Shown in pieces: positions 28,996 to 37,488 of a DNA stretch of 62,406 bases. The DNA lies in NCBI GenBank assembly GCA_009712185.1, contig WASQ01000059.1:10227-72632 (forward strand), written 5' to 3'. This stretch comes from Telmatospirillum sp. (GTDB taxonomy: Bacteria; Pseudomonadota; Alphaproteobacteria; Rhodospirillales; Magnetospirillaceae). Each line of letters begins with the position of its first letter. Position 1 is the first letter of the stretch. The position numbers and the translations under genes were made by a program. The notes beneath the pieces were generated by a model. It did not search any database, was not told the origin of the DNA, and was given only the letters and a program-made list of their open reading frames with translations.

Positions 28996-30426
28996 ATGCG
29001 AAACACCATCACGACACATATCAACGGACGCGACATCACTCTCAGCGACGTTCCTCCCGACCGGATGGCGTTGGACTGGATGCGCGCCGAGGGGCTGACC
29101 TCCGTCAAGGAAGGCTGCGGCGAAGGCGATTGCGGCGCCTGTACCATCGCCCTCGGAATCCCCGCCGGCGACCATCTGGAATGGCGTGCCGTGGCCTCCT
29201 GCCTGCTGTTTCTGCCGATGCTGGACGGCAGGGCCGTCCTCTCCGCCGAGGGATTGGCCTCGCCGGCGGGAACACCCCACCCCGTCCAGCAGGCAATGGC
29301 GGAACGGTCGGGAACACAATGCGGCTTCTGTTCCCCGGGCATCACCATGAGCCTGTTCGCCCTGTCCCGCCGGACGGAGCGCGACGAGGAGAGCGTCCTG
29401 GACGCGCTGGCCGGCAATCTGTGCCGTTGCACCGGCTACCGGCCGATCCTGGAGGCGGCCGGGACCTTGCCGCTGTCGGTCCCGACGGAATCCGAAACCG
29501 CTCTGGCCGGGCGGCTGGCGGGACTGTCGGCGACGCCCCTGTTCTACAGTTACGGGGGCCGCAGTTATTACGCGCCGACCGACCTCGCGGAGGCACTGGC
29601 CTACCGCGCCGCCCATCCCGAAGCCTGGGTCATCGCCGGCGGCACGGATATGGGGCTCGCCATCACCAAACGCGACCAGCATCCCGACAGCGTGCTGTCG
29701 CTGGCCCGCGTCGGCGAACTGACGCGACTGACGCGCCATGCCGGGGGACTGACCATCGGCGCCGCGGTCCCCTATACCGATATTCTGGCGGCGGTCCGCG
29801 ACCGCAACCCCGCCCTCGCGCGGTTGCTGCGCCGGGTCGGCGCCACCCAGATTCGCAACCAGGGCACCTTCGGCGGCAATCTAGGTACCGCGTCGCCCAT
29901 CGGCGATTCGCTTCCCGCGCTGATCGCCCTTGGCGCCACCATCGATCTGGTTGCGCCCGACGGCGTCCGATCCGTCGCCGCCGAGACCTTCGTGACCGGA
30001 TACCGGCAGACCAGACTGGCTCCGGACGAGCTGGTCGGGGCTGTCCATCTGCCCGATCCCCCGCCGGGTGCCCGGTTTTACGCCTACAAGATCGCCAAAC
30101 GGCAGGACCAGGACATCTCGACCCTGTCGGCATCGTTCCTGATCTCAGTCGAAAACGGTATGGTCACGGGATTCACCGCCGCCTTTGGCGGCGCCGCCGA
30201 CCGTCCGATCCGGGCCCGTTCCCTGGAAAAGGCCCTGATGGGCCGCCCCTGGACCCTGGACAGCATCCGGGAGGCCGGCGCCGCCCTGGCCGACGATATT
30301 TCCCCGCGGAGTGACGTCCGGGGCAGCGCCCGCTACCGGACCGAACTGGCGTCCGGCCTGCTCGCCCGGCTGTGGCACGAGACGCGAACGGCCGGCGGGA
30401 TCCCCGCCACATTGGACATGGTATGA
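28996..30426 (+). CDS. xdhA: Xanthine dehydrogenase small subunit (FeS and FAD)
   Basis: A 476-residue electron-transfer subunit. The plant-type 2Fe-2S cluster ligands are C41, C46, C49 and C69. The second cluster uses C109, C112, C143 and C145 (CGFC and CRC). The FAD domain follows from about residue 190, with AGGTDMGL and the GNLGTASPIGD segment. It oxidises the reduced molybdenum subunit and passes electrons to NAD+. The ATG at 28996 has a GAGGA ribosome site; an in-frame start 90 bases upstream lacks one. Its stop overlaps the start of xdhB. It is first of the five-gene plus arm. Confidence 0.96.
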   Translation: MRNTITTHINGRDITLSDVPPDRMALDWMRAEGLTSVKEGCGEGDCGACTIALGIPAGDHLEWRAVASCLLFLPMLDGRAVLSAEGLASPAGTPHPVQQAMAERSGTQCGFCSPGITMSLFALSRRTERDEESVLDALAGNLCRCTGYRPILEAAGTLPLSVPTESETALAGRLAGLSATPLFYSYGGRSYYAPTDLAEALAYRAAHPEAWVIAGGTDMGLAITKRDQHPDSVLSLARVGELTRLTRHAGGLTIGAAVPYTDILAAVRDRNPALARLLRRVGATQIRNQGTFGGNLGTASPIGDSLPALIALGATIDLVAPDGVRSVAAETFVTGYRQTRLAPDELVGAVHLPDPPPGARFYAYKIAKRQDQDISTLSASFLISVENGMVTGFTAAFGGAADRPIRARSLEKALMGRPWTLDSIREAGAALADDISPRSDVRGSARYRTELASGLLARLWHETRTAGGIPATLDMV

Positions 30427-32756
30427 TGGAAACCACGGTCGTCGGCCAGCCCCACCTCCACGACAGCGCCCGGGGCCATGTGAACGGCGCCGCGCTGTTC
30501 ATCGATGACCTGCCGGAGCCGGCGGGCCTTCTGCACGCCCATCTGATCACCAGTCCCTGGCCCCATGCCCGGTTGACCGGACTTGACCTCGGCGACTGCC
30601 TGTCGGGTCCGGAGGTGGTGGCCGCCATCACCGCCGCCGACATTCCCGGATCCAACGACATCGGCCCGATTCTCGGGAACGAGCCCCTCCTGGCGCATGA
30701 CCGGCTCTGCTATGTCGGCCATCCGGTCGCCGCCGTCGCCGCGACCAGCGCCGCCGCCGCCCGTGCGGCCGCCCGTCTGGCCCGGATCGCGGCCGAACCG
30801 CTGGCCCCCGTCTTCGATCTCGTGACGGCGCTGGAACGGGGAGACCATGTCTGCCCGCCGATGGTGATGCGCCGGGGCGACGTGGACCGCGCCCTGGCGG
30901 CCGCCCCCTTCCGCCTCGCCGGCGAGACCAGGGTGGGCGGCCAGGACCACTTCTATCTGGAAACCCAGATCGCGCTCGCCCTGCCGACCGAGGACGGCGG
31001 GGTGTTCCTGCATTCCGGAACCCAGCATCCAAGCGAGGTGCAGCATCTGGTCGCGCGGCTGCTGGGTCTGCCGCAGTCGGCCGTGACGGTCGAGGTCCGG
31101 CGCCTCGGGGGCGCGTTCGGCGGCAAGGAAAGCCAGGCGACGCTGGTCGCCGGAATTGCCGCCCTTCTGTGCCGCAAGACCGGCCGTCCGGTCAAACTGC
31201 GCCTGGGCCGCGACGATGACATGATCATCACCGGGAAACGCCACGGCTTCCTGTTGCGCTGGGACGCCGGTTTCGACGCCGACGGACGCCTCCAGGGCGT
31301 CGACATGCTGCTGGCCGCCGACAGCGGCTGGTCGGCCGATCTCACCCCCGGCGTGGTGTCGCGCGCCCTGTCCCATGCCGACAATGCCTATTATTATCCG
31401 GCCGTCCGCCTGACCGGCATCGGGTGCAAAACCAACACCGCCTCCAACACCGCCTTTCGCGGATTCGGCGCCCCGCAGGGCATGATCGCGGCCGAGGCGA
31501 TGATGGACGACATCGCGCGCCATCTGGGCAAGGACCCTCTCACGCTGCGCCGGGTCAATCTGTACCGGCCGGGGGCCGACCGTACGCCCTATCACCAGAA
31601 GGTCCGTCATTTCCGGATTCCCGACATGCTGGACCGGATCGGGAAGGCGGCCGGCCTCGCGGAACGCCGGACGGCGATCAACGCCTTCAACGCCAAAAGC
31701 CCGGTGATCCGCAAGGGACTGGCGGTGATGCCGGTCAAGTTCGGCGTCAGCTTCAACAACCCTATGATGAATCAGGCGGGCGCCCTGGTTCTGGTCTATG
31801 CCGACGGTTCCGTCCTCGCCAATCACGGCGGCATCGAAATGGGCCAGGGCCTGCATACCAAGATCACCCAGGTCGTGGCCGAGGTGTTCCAGATCCCCCT
31901 GTCCCGCGTCCGGGTGTCGGCGACCCGCACCGACAAGGTGCCCAACACATCCCCCACCGCCGCCTCGTCGGGCGCCGACCTCAATGGCATGGCGGCGGCC
32001 CGCGCGGCTCAGACGATCCGGGACCGCATGGCGGCGGCAGCGGCCGGACATTTCGGCGTTCCGGTGGCCGCGGTGCGTTTCGACCAGGGGACGGTAATTG
32101 CCGGCAACCATCGGATCTCCTTCGCGGAACTGGCGGAACTCTGCCACCAGACGCGGGTTCCGCTGTCGGCCACCGGCTTTTACAAGACACCGTCGATCCA
32201 TTTCGACCGCGCGACCATGACCGGCCGCCCCTTCTATTATTTCGCCCATGGGGTGGCCGCCGCCGAGGTGGCGATCGACACCCTGACCGGCGAATGGAAA
32301 TGCCTCAGGGTCGATGTGCTGCATGACGTCGGCCGGTCGCTGAACCCCGCGCTCGACCGGGGCCAGATCGAAGGCGCGTTTTTGCAGGGGCTGGGCTGGC
32401 TCACGATGGAGGAACTGGTCCATGGGCCGGATGGCGCCCTTTTGACCCACGCCCCCTCAACCTACAAAATCCCCACGGCCCGCGACCTGCCCCGCGATTT
32501 CCGGGTCGTCCTGCTGGAGGATGCGGACAATCCGGAGGCGACGATCTACCGGTCCAAAGCGGTGGGCGAACCGCCCCTGATGCTGGCGATTTCCGTCTGG
32601 CTGGCGCTTCGCGACGCCATCGCGTCGCTGGCGCCCCCGGGAACACGCCCCTCCCTTGGCGCGCCCGCCACGCCGGAGCGGATCCTGGAAGCGGTCAGGA
32701 CCGCTGAGGCCGCAGCCCGCGACCGGTCGCCCGGAACGGCGGAGAACGACCGATGA
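30423..32756 (+). CDS. xdhB: Xanthine dehydrogenase large subunit (molybdenum cofactor)
   Basis: The catalytic subunit, 777 residues, which hydroxylates hypoxanthine and xanthine to urate. Molybdopterin contacts and active-site motifs are GQDHFYLETQ, GGAFGGKES, RGFGAPQG and GIEMGQGLHTK. The catalytic base is Glu716 in VGEPPLML. The start is one of two adjacent ATGs that overlap the xdhA stop. Length and gene split (separate small and large subunits) match the bacterial XdhAB type. It needs XdhC, encoded next, for insertion of the sulfurated cofactor. Confidence 0.97.
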   Translation: MMETTVVGQPHLHDSARGHVNGAALFIDDLPEPAGLLHAHLITSPWPHARLTGLDLGDCLSGPEVVAAITAADIPGSNDIGPILGNEPLLAHDRLCYVGHPVAAVAATSAAAARAAARLARIAAEPLAPVFDLVTALERGDHVCPPMVMRRGDVDRALAAAPFRLAGETRVGGQDHFYLETQIALALPTEDGGVFLHSGTQHPSEVQHLVARLLGLPQSAVTVEVRRLGGAFGGKESQATLVAGIAALLCRKTGRPVKLRLGRDDDMIITGKRHGFLLRWDAGFDADGRLQGVDMLLAADSGWSADLTPGVVSRALSHADNAYYYPAVRLTGIGCKTNTASNTAFRGFGAPQGMIAAEAMMDDIARHLGKDPLTLRRVNLYRPGADRTPYHQKVRHFRIPDMLDRIGKAAGLAERRTAINAFNAKSPVIRKGLAVMPVKFGVSFNNPMMNQAGALVLVYADGSVLANHGGIEMGQGLHTKITQVVAEVFQIPLSRVRVSATRTDKVPNTSPTAASSGADLNGMAAARAAQTIRDRMAAAAAGHFGVPVAAVRFDQGTVIAGNHRISFAELAELCHQTRVPLSATGFYKTPSIHFDRATMTGRPFYYFAHGVAAAEVAIDTLTGEWKCLRVDVLHDVGRSLNPALDRGQIEGAFLQGLGWLTMEELVHGPDGALLTHAPSTYKIPTARDLPRDFRVVLLEDADNPEATIYRSKAVGEPPLMLAISVWLALRDAIASLAPPGTRPSLGAPATPERILEAVRTAEAAARDRSPGTAENDR

Positions 32757-33601
32757 ACGACTGGCTGACGGCTCTGGTGGAGCTGGACGCGGAAGGGATC
32801 CCCCATGTCCTGATCACGGTTGTCGATACCCTGGGATCGCCCCCGCGTGAAAAGGGCGCCAAGATGGTCGTCACCGCCGCCCGACTGTTCGGCAGCATCG
32901 GCGGCGGATCGCTGGAGTTCCAGGGCGCGGCGATGGCGCGCGATCTTCTGGCGGCCGGCGGCCGCGACCCGAAGCAGGAAAAGAGCCTTCTCGGGCCCGA
33001 TATGGGGCAGTGCTGCGGTGGCGCCGTCACCTTGCTGTTCGAGCCCTTTTACCCGGCCGCCTTCATTCTGGCGCTGTTCGGCGCCGGCCATGTCGCCCGG
33101 GCGCTGGTCCATGTGCTGGACGGCGTCCCCTTGCGACTGTGGTGGATCGATGAGCGCGACGGGGTATTCCCCGCCACTCTCCCCCCTTTCGTCAAGGCCC
33201 TGCCAACGCCCGACCCTGTCGCGGCGGTCGCATCCCTGCCGGCCGGAGCCCATGTCCTGGTCATGACCCACAGTCACGACCGGGATTTCGAGCTTGTCCG
33301 GGCGCTGACGGCGCGACCCGACCTCGGCACGGTCGGCCTGATCGGATCGGCAACCAAATGGGCGCGGTTCCGCCACCGTCTGGCCGGGGACGGCGTTCCC
33401 GACGACCGGATCGCGCGGATCCGATGTCCCATCGGGCTACCCGGTCTTAAAGCCAAGCGTCCGGCCGAAATCGCCATCGCGGTGGCCGCAAGCCTTCTGT
33501 TCGACGTGAGAAACTCGCCCCCCGGGGCCGCGCCCCCCTCTCCCCCACCAGCACAGGAGACACCGGATGACCGCGCGCATCAGCCTCGACACGGTCAATG
33601 A
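32753..33601 (+). CDS. xdhC: Xanthine dehydrogenase accessory protein XdhC
   Basis: A 282-residue chaperone that binds molybdenum cofactor, helps its sulfuration and delivers it to XdhB. The family features are VDTLGSPPREKGAKM near the start, GSIGGGSLE, the MGQCCGG cysteine pair, a Rossmann-like LFGAGHVARAL and VMTHSHDRDFEL. It overlaps the xdhB stop by an ATGA, and its own end overlaps the next gene by 35 bases. The last 25 residues are a Pro-rich tail read within that overlap. Confidence 0.95.
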   Translation: MNDWLTALVELDAEGIPHVLITVVDTLGSPPREKGAKMVVTAARLFGSIGGGSLEFQGAAMARDLLAAGGRDPKQEKSLLGPDMGQCCGGAVTLLFEPFYPAAFILALFGAGHVARALVHVLDGVPLRLWWIDERDGVFPATLPPFVKALPTPDPVAAVASLPAGAHVLVMTHSHDRDFELVRALTARPDLGTVGLIGSATKWARFRHRLAGDGVPDDRIARIRCPIGLPGLKAKRPAEIAIAVAASLLFDVRNSPPGAAPPSPPPAQETPDDRAHQPRHGQ

Positions 33602-34442
33602 CCTCCCGGACGCCGCTTTTACCGAACAGTTCGCCGGGATCTATGAACAGTCCCCCTGGGTGGCGCAAGGCGCGGCGGCGGCCCGTCCCTTTTCCAGCGT
33701 CACGGCACTGGCGGCGGCCATGGCTGCGGTGGTCGCGGCGGCGGACGGGGACCGGCAACGGGACTTGCTGCGGGCTCATCCCGATCTGGCCGGACGCGCC
33801 GCCTTGCGGGGGGAGTTGACCCCGTCCTCGCAATCGGAGCAGGCCGCCGCGGGCCTGGACAGCCTGACACCGGACGAGATGGAACGGTTTCAGCGCGCCA
33901 ACCGGGATTATCGCGACCGCTTCGGCTTTCCCTTCATCCTGGCGGTCCGCCATTGGGGCAAGTCGCATATTCTGGCGGCCTATGAGGGGCGGCTTGGCAA
34001 CAGCCTCGCGGCCGAACGGGCACACGCCCTGGCGGAAGTCGACAAAATCGCCTTTTCGCGACTTCTGGCGCTGGTCGTTCCGGCCGCCACCGGCCGGCTG
34101 ACCACCCATGTCCTCGACACCGCCCGGGGATGTCCGGCCGCCGGCCTGCCGGTGACGCTGGAACGGATCCGGGGCGGGACCGCGGCCGTCATCCGGCAGG
34201 ACCGGACCAATGCCGACGGGCGGCTGGACGCGCCTCTTCTGGAAGGCGCGGAGATGGAACCCGGCCTGTGGTGCCTTCAATTCGCCGCCGGGGACTATTT
34301 CCTGGCCTCCGGGCAGCCCCTGACGGCGCCGTCCTTTCTCGATCTGGTGCCCGTCCGCTTCGCCATCGCCAACCCGGAGAGGCATTACCATGTGCCGCTT
34401 CTGTTGAGCCCCTGGTCCTACTCCACCTATCGCGGAAGCTAA
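33567..34442 (+). CDS. Bifunctional OHCU decarboxylase / 5-hydroxyisourate hydrolase (UraD-UraH fusion)
   Basis: One protein of 291 residues carries two consecutive steps of urate breakdown. Residues 1-165 are the OHCU decarboxylase, with the catalytic His71 in RAHPDLAGRA and the SQSEQAAAGL segment. Residues 175-291 are the transthyretin-like 5-hydroxyisourate hydrolase, with H181 in THVLDT and the C-terminal HYHVPLLLSPWSYSTYRGS that ends in the diagnostic YRGS. The order in the polypeptide is the reverse of the pathway order. The ATG has an AGGAGA ribosome site inside xdhC. Fusions of this kind are known from plants (allantoin synthase) and some bacteria. It sits just before puuD, which makes its substrate. 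Confidence 0.95.
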   Translation: MTARISLDTVNDLPDAAFTEQFAGIYEQSPWVAQGAAAARPFSSVTALAAAMAAVVAAADGDRQRDLLRAHPDLAGRAALRGELTPSSQSEQAAAGLDSLTPDEMERFQRANRDYRDRFGFPFILAVRHWGKSHILAAYEGRLGNSLAAERAHALAEVDKIAFSRLLALVVPAATGRLTTHVLDTARGCPAAGLPVTLERIRGGTAAVIRQDRTNADGRLDAPLLEGAEMEPGLWCLQFAAGDYFLASGQPLTAPSFLDLVPVRFAIANPERHYHVPLLLSPWSYSTYRGS

Positions 34443-34448
34443 AGAGCC

Positions 34449-35648
34449 ATGACCCTGCCCGACATCGCCTGGCTCCAGCTCGCGGTCCGGTGGTTCCATC
34501 TGGTCGCCGGGATCGCCTGGATCGGATCCTCGTTCTATTTCGTGTGGCAGGACGACAGTCTGGAACCCGCGCCCGACGACCCCGACGCCCACCGGCTGGC
34601 GGGACAGGTCTGGATGGTTCATGGCGGCGGCTTCTACCATGTCCGCAAGTTCCGGCTGGCGCCGGACCGGCTGCCGGGCCATCTGCACTGGTTCAAATGG
34701 GAAGCCTATGCCACCTGGGCGTCGGGCACGGCCCTCATCGCCCTGGTCTACTGGCTGGGCGCAACCTCCTATCTGCTGCCCGCCGACAGCCCCCTGTCCC
34801 CTCTGCAAGGCGTGAGCGCCGGAGTCCTGTCGATCATCGGAAGCTGGATCGTCTATGACCGGTTGTGCCGTTCGCCGCTCGGGCGGGACGACCGGCTGCT
34901 GGCGCTGGCGGTCGTCGGCCTGATTGCCCTGTTGTCCTGGGCGTTATCCCAACTGTTCACCGGACGCGCGATGTTCCTGCATGTCGGCGCGGCCCTGGCC
35001 ACCATCATGGTGGCAAACGTCGCCATGGTGATCATCCCGAACCAGCGCCGGATGGTGGCGGCCATGGTCCGGGGAGAAACCCCTCTGGCCGATTGGGCGA
35101 GAGCTGGCAAGCAGCGCAGCGTCCATAACACCTATTTCACTCTGCCGGTGCTGTTCGCGATGATCAGCAATCATTATCCGGTCACCTATTCCTCGCACTG
35201 GAACTGGCTGGTCTTTCTCGGGATCGCCGCCGTCGGCGCGGCGGTTCGCCGGGTTTTCGTGCTGCGCCACACCGGCGCTCATCGCCCCTGGATGCTGCCG
35301 GCCGCGGCGGCGGCCTTCCTCGTGCTGGCGGCGGTCGCGACACCGGGCCGGCGCCCCGCGACGGTCGAAACGGCCGCCGGCACCGACCCCGCCCCGTTCC
35401 CGGTGGTGCAGGCCATTGTCACGGCCCGCTGCGTCGCCTGCCACGCCGCCCGCCCCACGATGCCCGGATTTGAGGAACCGCCGCAGGGCGTCCTTCTCGA
35501 AACGCCGCAGCAGATCGTGGACAGGGCCACGCTGATCGAAAAGATGGCGGTCAGCACGGACGCCATGCCGCTTGGCAACGCCACCGGGATGACGGTCGAG
35601 GAAAGGACGATCCTGGGACGCTGGATCGACGGGGGCGCCCGCCACTGA
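34449..35648 (+). CDS. puuD: Membrane-bound cytochrome c urate oxidase PuuD
   Basis: An integral membrane urate oxidase of 399 residues. About eight hydrophobic helices come first, with conserved HLVAGIAWIGSSFYF and KWEAYATW segments. A C-terminal periplasmic cytochrome c domain has the haem motif CVACH at C328-H332 and a later Met ligand region (DAMPLGNATGMT). It converts urate to 5-hydroxyisourate and sends electrons to the respiratory chain rather than to oxygen directly, so no peroxide is formed. It replaces the soluble uricase, which is absent here. It starts 6 bases after the fusion gene and ends the plus arm. Confidence 0.95.
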   Translation: MTLPDIAWLQLAVRWFHLVAGIAWIGSSFYFVWQDDSLEPAPDDPDAHRLAGQVWMVHGGGFYHVRKFRLAPDRLPGHLHWFKWEAYATWASGTALIALVYWLGATSYLLPADSPLSPLQGVSAGVLSIIGSWIVYDRLCRSPLGRDDRLLALAVVGLIALLSWALSQLFTGRAMFLHVGAALATIMVANVAMVIIPNQRRMVAAMVRGETPLADWARAGKQRSVHNTYFTLPVLFAMISNHYPVTYSSHWNWLVFLGIAAVGAAVRRVFVLRHTGAHRPWMLPAAAAAFLVLAAVATPGRRPATVETAAGTDPAPFPVVQAIVTARCVACHAARPTMPGFEEPPQGVLLETPQQIVDRATLIEKMAVSTDAMPLGNATGMTVEERTILGRWIDGGARH

Positions 35649-35652
35649 ATTC

Positions 35653-35695
35653 CGGATCATACGACATCCCGGATCATGGGACATCCCGGGTCATG
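35653..35695. repeat. 17-bp tandem repeat after puuD
   Basis: CGGATCATACGACATCC (35653-35669), CGGATCATGGGACATCC (35670-35686) and a partial CGGGTCATG. It lies between the convergent puuD and receiver-like genes. Confidence 0.75.
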
Positions 35696-35718
35696 CCGCC
35701 ATCGGGCACCGGGCGGGA

Positions 35719-36138
35719 TCAGCCCGCCAGCCGGATCCGGCCGTGCCCCCCGGACCGGGGATCGCGACAGATCGCCTTGTGGATCCGCTGCACCAGGGAA
35801 TGCAATGAAAACGGCACCACCAGGAATTCATCCGCCCCGGCCTCGCGCGCCTCTGACAGTCGCCAGAGGTCCTCATGGCGGGTGACCAGGATGATCGGGA
35901 CACGTCCCTGGGGCGACGCGCGCAGCCGCCGGACGAGGGCGATGCCGCCGGCGCAATCGGGACAGTGACCGATGAAAACCAGATCCGGACAGTGCGCGGT
36001 CACGGTGGACAGGGCCTCGTCCTCGCGGTCGGTCTCATGAATGGCTCTGACGCCGGCCTGCCGCACCATGGCGGCAACCCGCTGGCGGGTGGCCCCCGCC
36101 TCGTCGACGATCAGAACGCGCAACTGGTCGAGCAGCAT
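35719..36138 (-). CDS. Receiver-like protein lacking the phospho-acceptor
   Basis: A 139-residue single-domain protein with the fold of a response regulator receiver. It begins LRVLIVDEAG (acidic pair reduced to Asp-Glu). In the segment DLVFIGHCPDCAGG the position of the phospho-accepting Asp is Gly57. The switch Thr86 is kept, but the conserved Lys of the KPF motif is Val108 (LVVPF). It therefore cannot be phosphorylated in the usual way and may act by protein contact only. The ATG at 36138 was chosen because the fold starts there; the open frame runs 225 bases further upstream without a domain. No ribosome site is obvious. Confidence 0.72.
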   Translation of the reverse strand: MLLDQLRVLIVDEAGATRQRVAAMVRQAGVRAIHETDREDEALSTVTAHCPDLVFIGHCPDCAGGIALVRRLRASPQGRVPIILVTRHEDLWRLSEAREAGADEFLVVPFSLHSLVQRIHKAICRDPRSGGHGRIRLAG

Positions 36139-36228
36139 GGGCTGGTCCAGTCGAAAAACAGGCGGTAACCGGGCGACATCCCCCACTCCGGTGAAGCGCA
36201 CTTGTGCGAAAGTGGATCTAGGGGTAGC

Positions 36229-36267
36229 ACAAAACCGGCCGCCTGCATACGGGGCGACCGGTTTTGT
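36229..36267. promoter_or_regulatory. Inverted repeat upstream of the Nudix gene
   Basis: ACAAAACCGG (36229-36238) and CCGGTTTTGT (36258-36267) are exact complements separated by 19 bases. It lies between the divergent receiver-like and Nudix genes. It may be an operator or a leader hairpin. Confidence 0.5.
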
Positions 36268-36323
36268 CGTCAAACTGTCACTTGGCGCCCCTCGCGCGCC
36301 CCACTTCCGGAGCACCGAATCCG

Positions 36324-36923
36324 ATGGACAAAAATGTGGAGATCCTGGAAAAAACGACGCCATTCCAGGGCTATTTCCGGATCGATCGCTACAGCCTGCG
36401 CCACAGCCGCTACGACGGCGGCCGGACGCAGCCGATGACGCGCGAGATCTTCGAGCGCGGGCACGCCGCCGCTGTCCTGCTTTACGACCCCCTGCGCGAC
36501 GAGGTCGGCCTCATCGAACAATTCCGGGTGGGGGCTTACGCCGCCAACTGGCCGGATCCCTGGTTGATCGAGATCGTCGCCGGTATCATCGATGATGATG
36601 CCCCGGCCGATCAGGTCGCCATCCGCGAAGCCCGCGAGGAGGCCGGGGTCGATGTCCGCGATCTGATCCGGATTAGCAAATTCCTGGTCACGCCGGGCGG
36701 CAGCAGCGAAACCCTGGAGCTGTTCTGCGGCCGGGTCGACGCCACCCTGCTGACGGGATGCCACGGCCTGGAGGAGGAGGGAGAGGATATCCGGGTCTTC
36801 GCTCTCCCGGCCGAGGAGGCGTTCCGCTGGGTCGAGGAGGGACGGGTCGCCAACGCGACGGCCATCATCGCCCTTCAGTGGCTGGCGCTGAACCGCGAGC
36901 GGGTGCGCGCCCTCTGGCGATAA
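36324..36923 (+). CDS. Nudix hydrolase, ADP-ribose pyrophosphatase-like
   Basis: A 199-residue enzyme of the NudF type that splits ADP-ribose to AMP and ribose 5-phosphate. The N-terminal domain (FRIDRYSLRHSRYDGG, then ERGHAAAVLLYDP) and AANWPDPWLIEIVAG are typical of ADP-ribose pyrophosphatases. The Nudix box keeps the catalytic REAREEAGV. The first Glu of the G-x5-E part is Ala (GIIDDDA), a small departure from the consensus. The ATG at 36324 (MDKNVEIL) has no strong ribosome site close by. It stands alone. Confidence 0.88.
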   Translation: MDKNVEILEKTTPFQGYFRIDRYSLRHSRYDGGRTQPMTREIFERGHAAAVLLYDPLRDEVGLIEQFRVGAYAANWPDPWLIEIVAGIIDDDAPADQVAIREAREEAGVDVRDLIRISKFLVTPGGSSETLELFCGRVDATLLTGCHGLEEEGEDIRVFALPAEEAFRWVEEGRVANATAIIALQWLALNRERVRALWR

Positions 36924-37488
36924 ACCCCGGTGCCGTGACGATCGGGAACGTCCGGCCGAGGCCTCGAAAAGCCTTGGACGACAGCCGGGGTGGGACCGGC
37001 CATGCCGGCCCATAACCCCAGTATTGTTGTGTATTTACAAAAATTCCGGGGGAGCTAAAACCATCTCACCCGCCGGAACGGTCCGGCGGCAATTCCGTCC
37101 GGCGCCGTGCCGGAAACGGCCTGCCCTATCCGGATTTTCTGCGGATGATCAGGCCGCAACGAGAACAGCGACCTCAACGCCATACCCGACGATGACAGCG
37201 CCGATGACACCCAGGACGAAGAGCAGTTCATGAAGCTTTTTCATTTTAGCCATCCGATTTGTAGTTTTTTTACAACACAACACTAAACCTTTCTGTCCGG
37301 ATTGGGCTATGCAAATATGACGACCCTCCGTGTCGCGTCCTGCAAATCCCCATCGCGGCTGCCGCCTTTGCGCGCATCGGCGCCCATCAGCCCGGATGCG
37401 GGCAAAATGCCTGCCCGGGCCCAAAGAGCTTTCTTCGCGCACGGCGGCGCTCTACCTTAAGATCCCACCCCTGCACGCGGGAGACGAC
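36924..37488. other. Intergenic region with one possible small gene
   Basis: It includes a GC hairpin after the Nudix gene (TGGGACCGGC / GCCGGCCCA, about 36991-37012) and an AT-rich stretch near 37020-37070. A small membrane-protein frame on the minus strand is listed separately. The leader of the cysteine synthase gene also lies here. Confidence 0.55.
37149..37244 (-). CDS. Possible small single-pass membrane protein (31 residues)
   Basis: The frame reads MKKLHELLFVLGVIGAV, then IVGYGVEVAVLVAA and stop: a positively charged start followed by one hydrophobic helix, unlike the Arg/Pro-rich noise frames around it. A GGATGG ribosome site lies 5 bases before the ATG at 37244. An ATG at 37253 would add three residues. 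It is preceded on its strand by AT-rich DNA that could hold a promoter. I do not recognise a family. It may be a real small protein of the kind that is missed by gene callers. Confidence 0.45.
   Translation of the reverse strand: MKKLHELLFVLGVIGAVIVGYGVEVAVLVAA

Noticed and set aside
30333-32450. A 705-residue antisense frame opposite xdhB
   Set aside because: Same reason: shadow of the xdhB codons, with composition typical of antisense GC-rich DNA.
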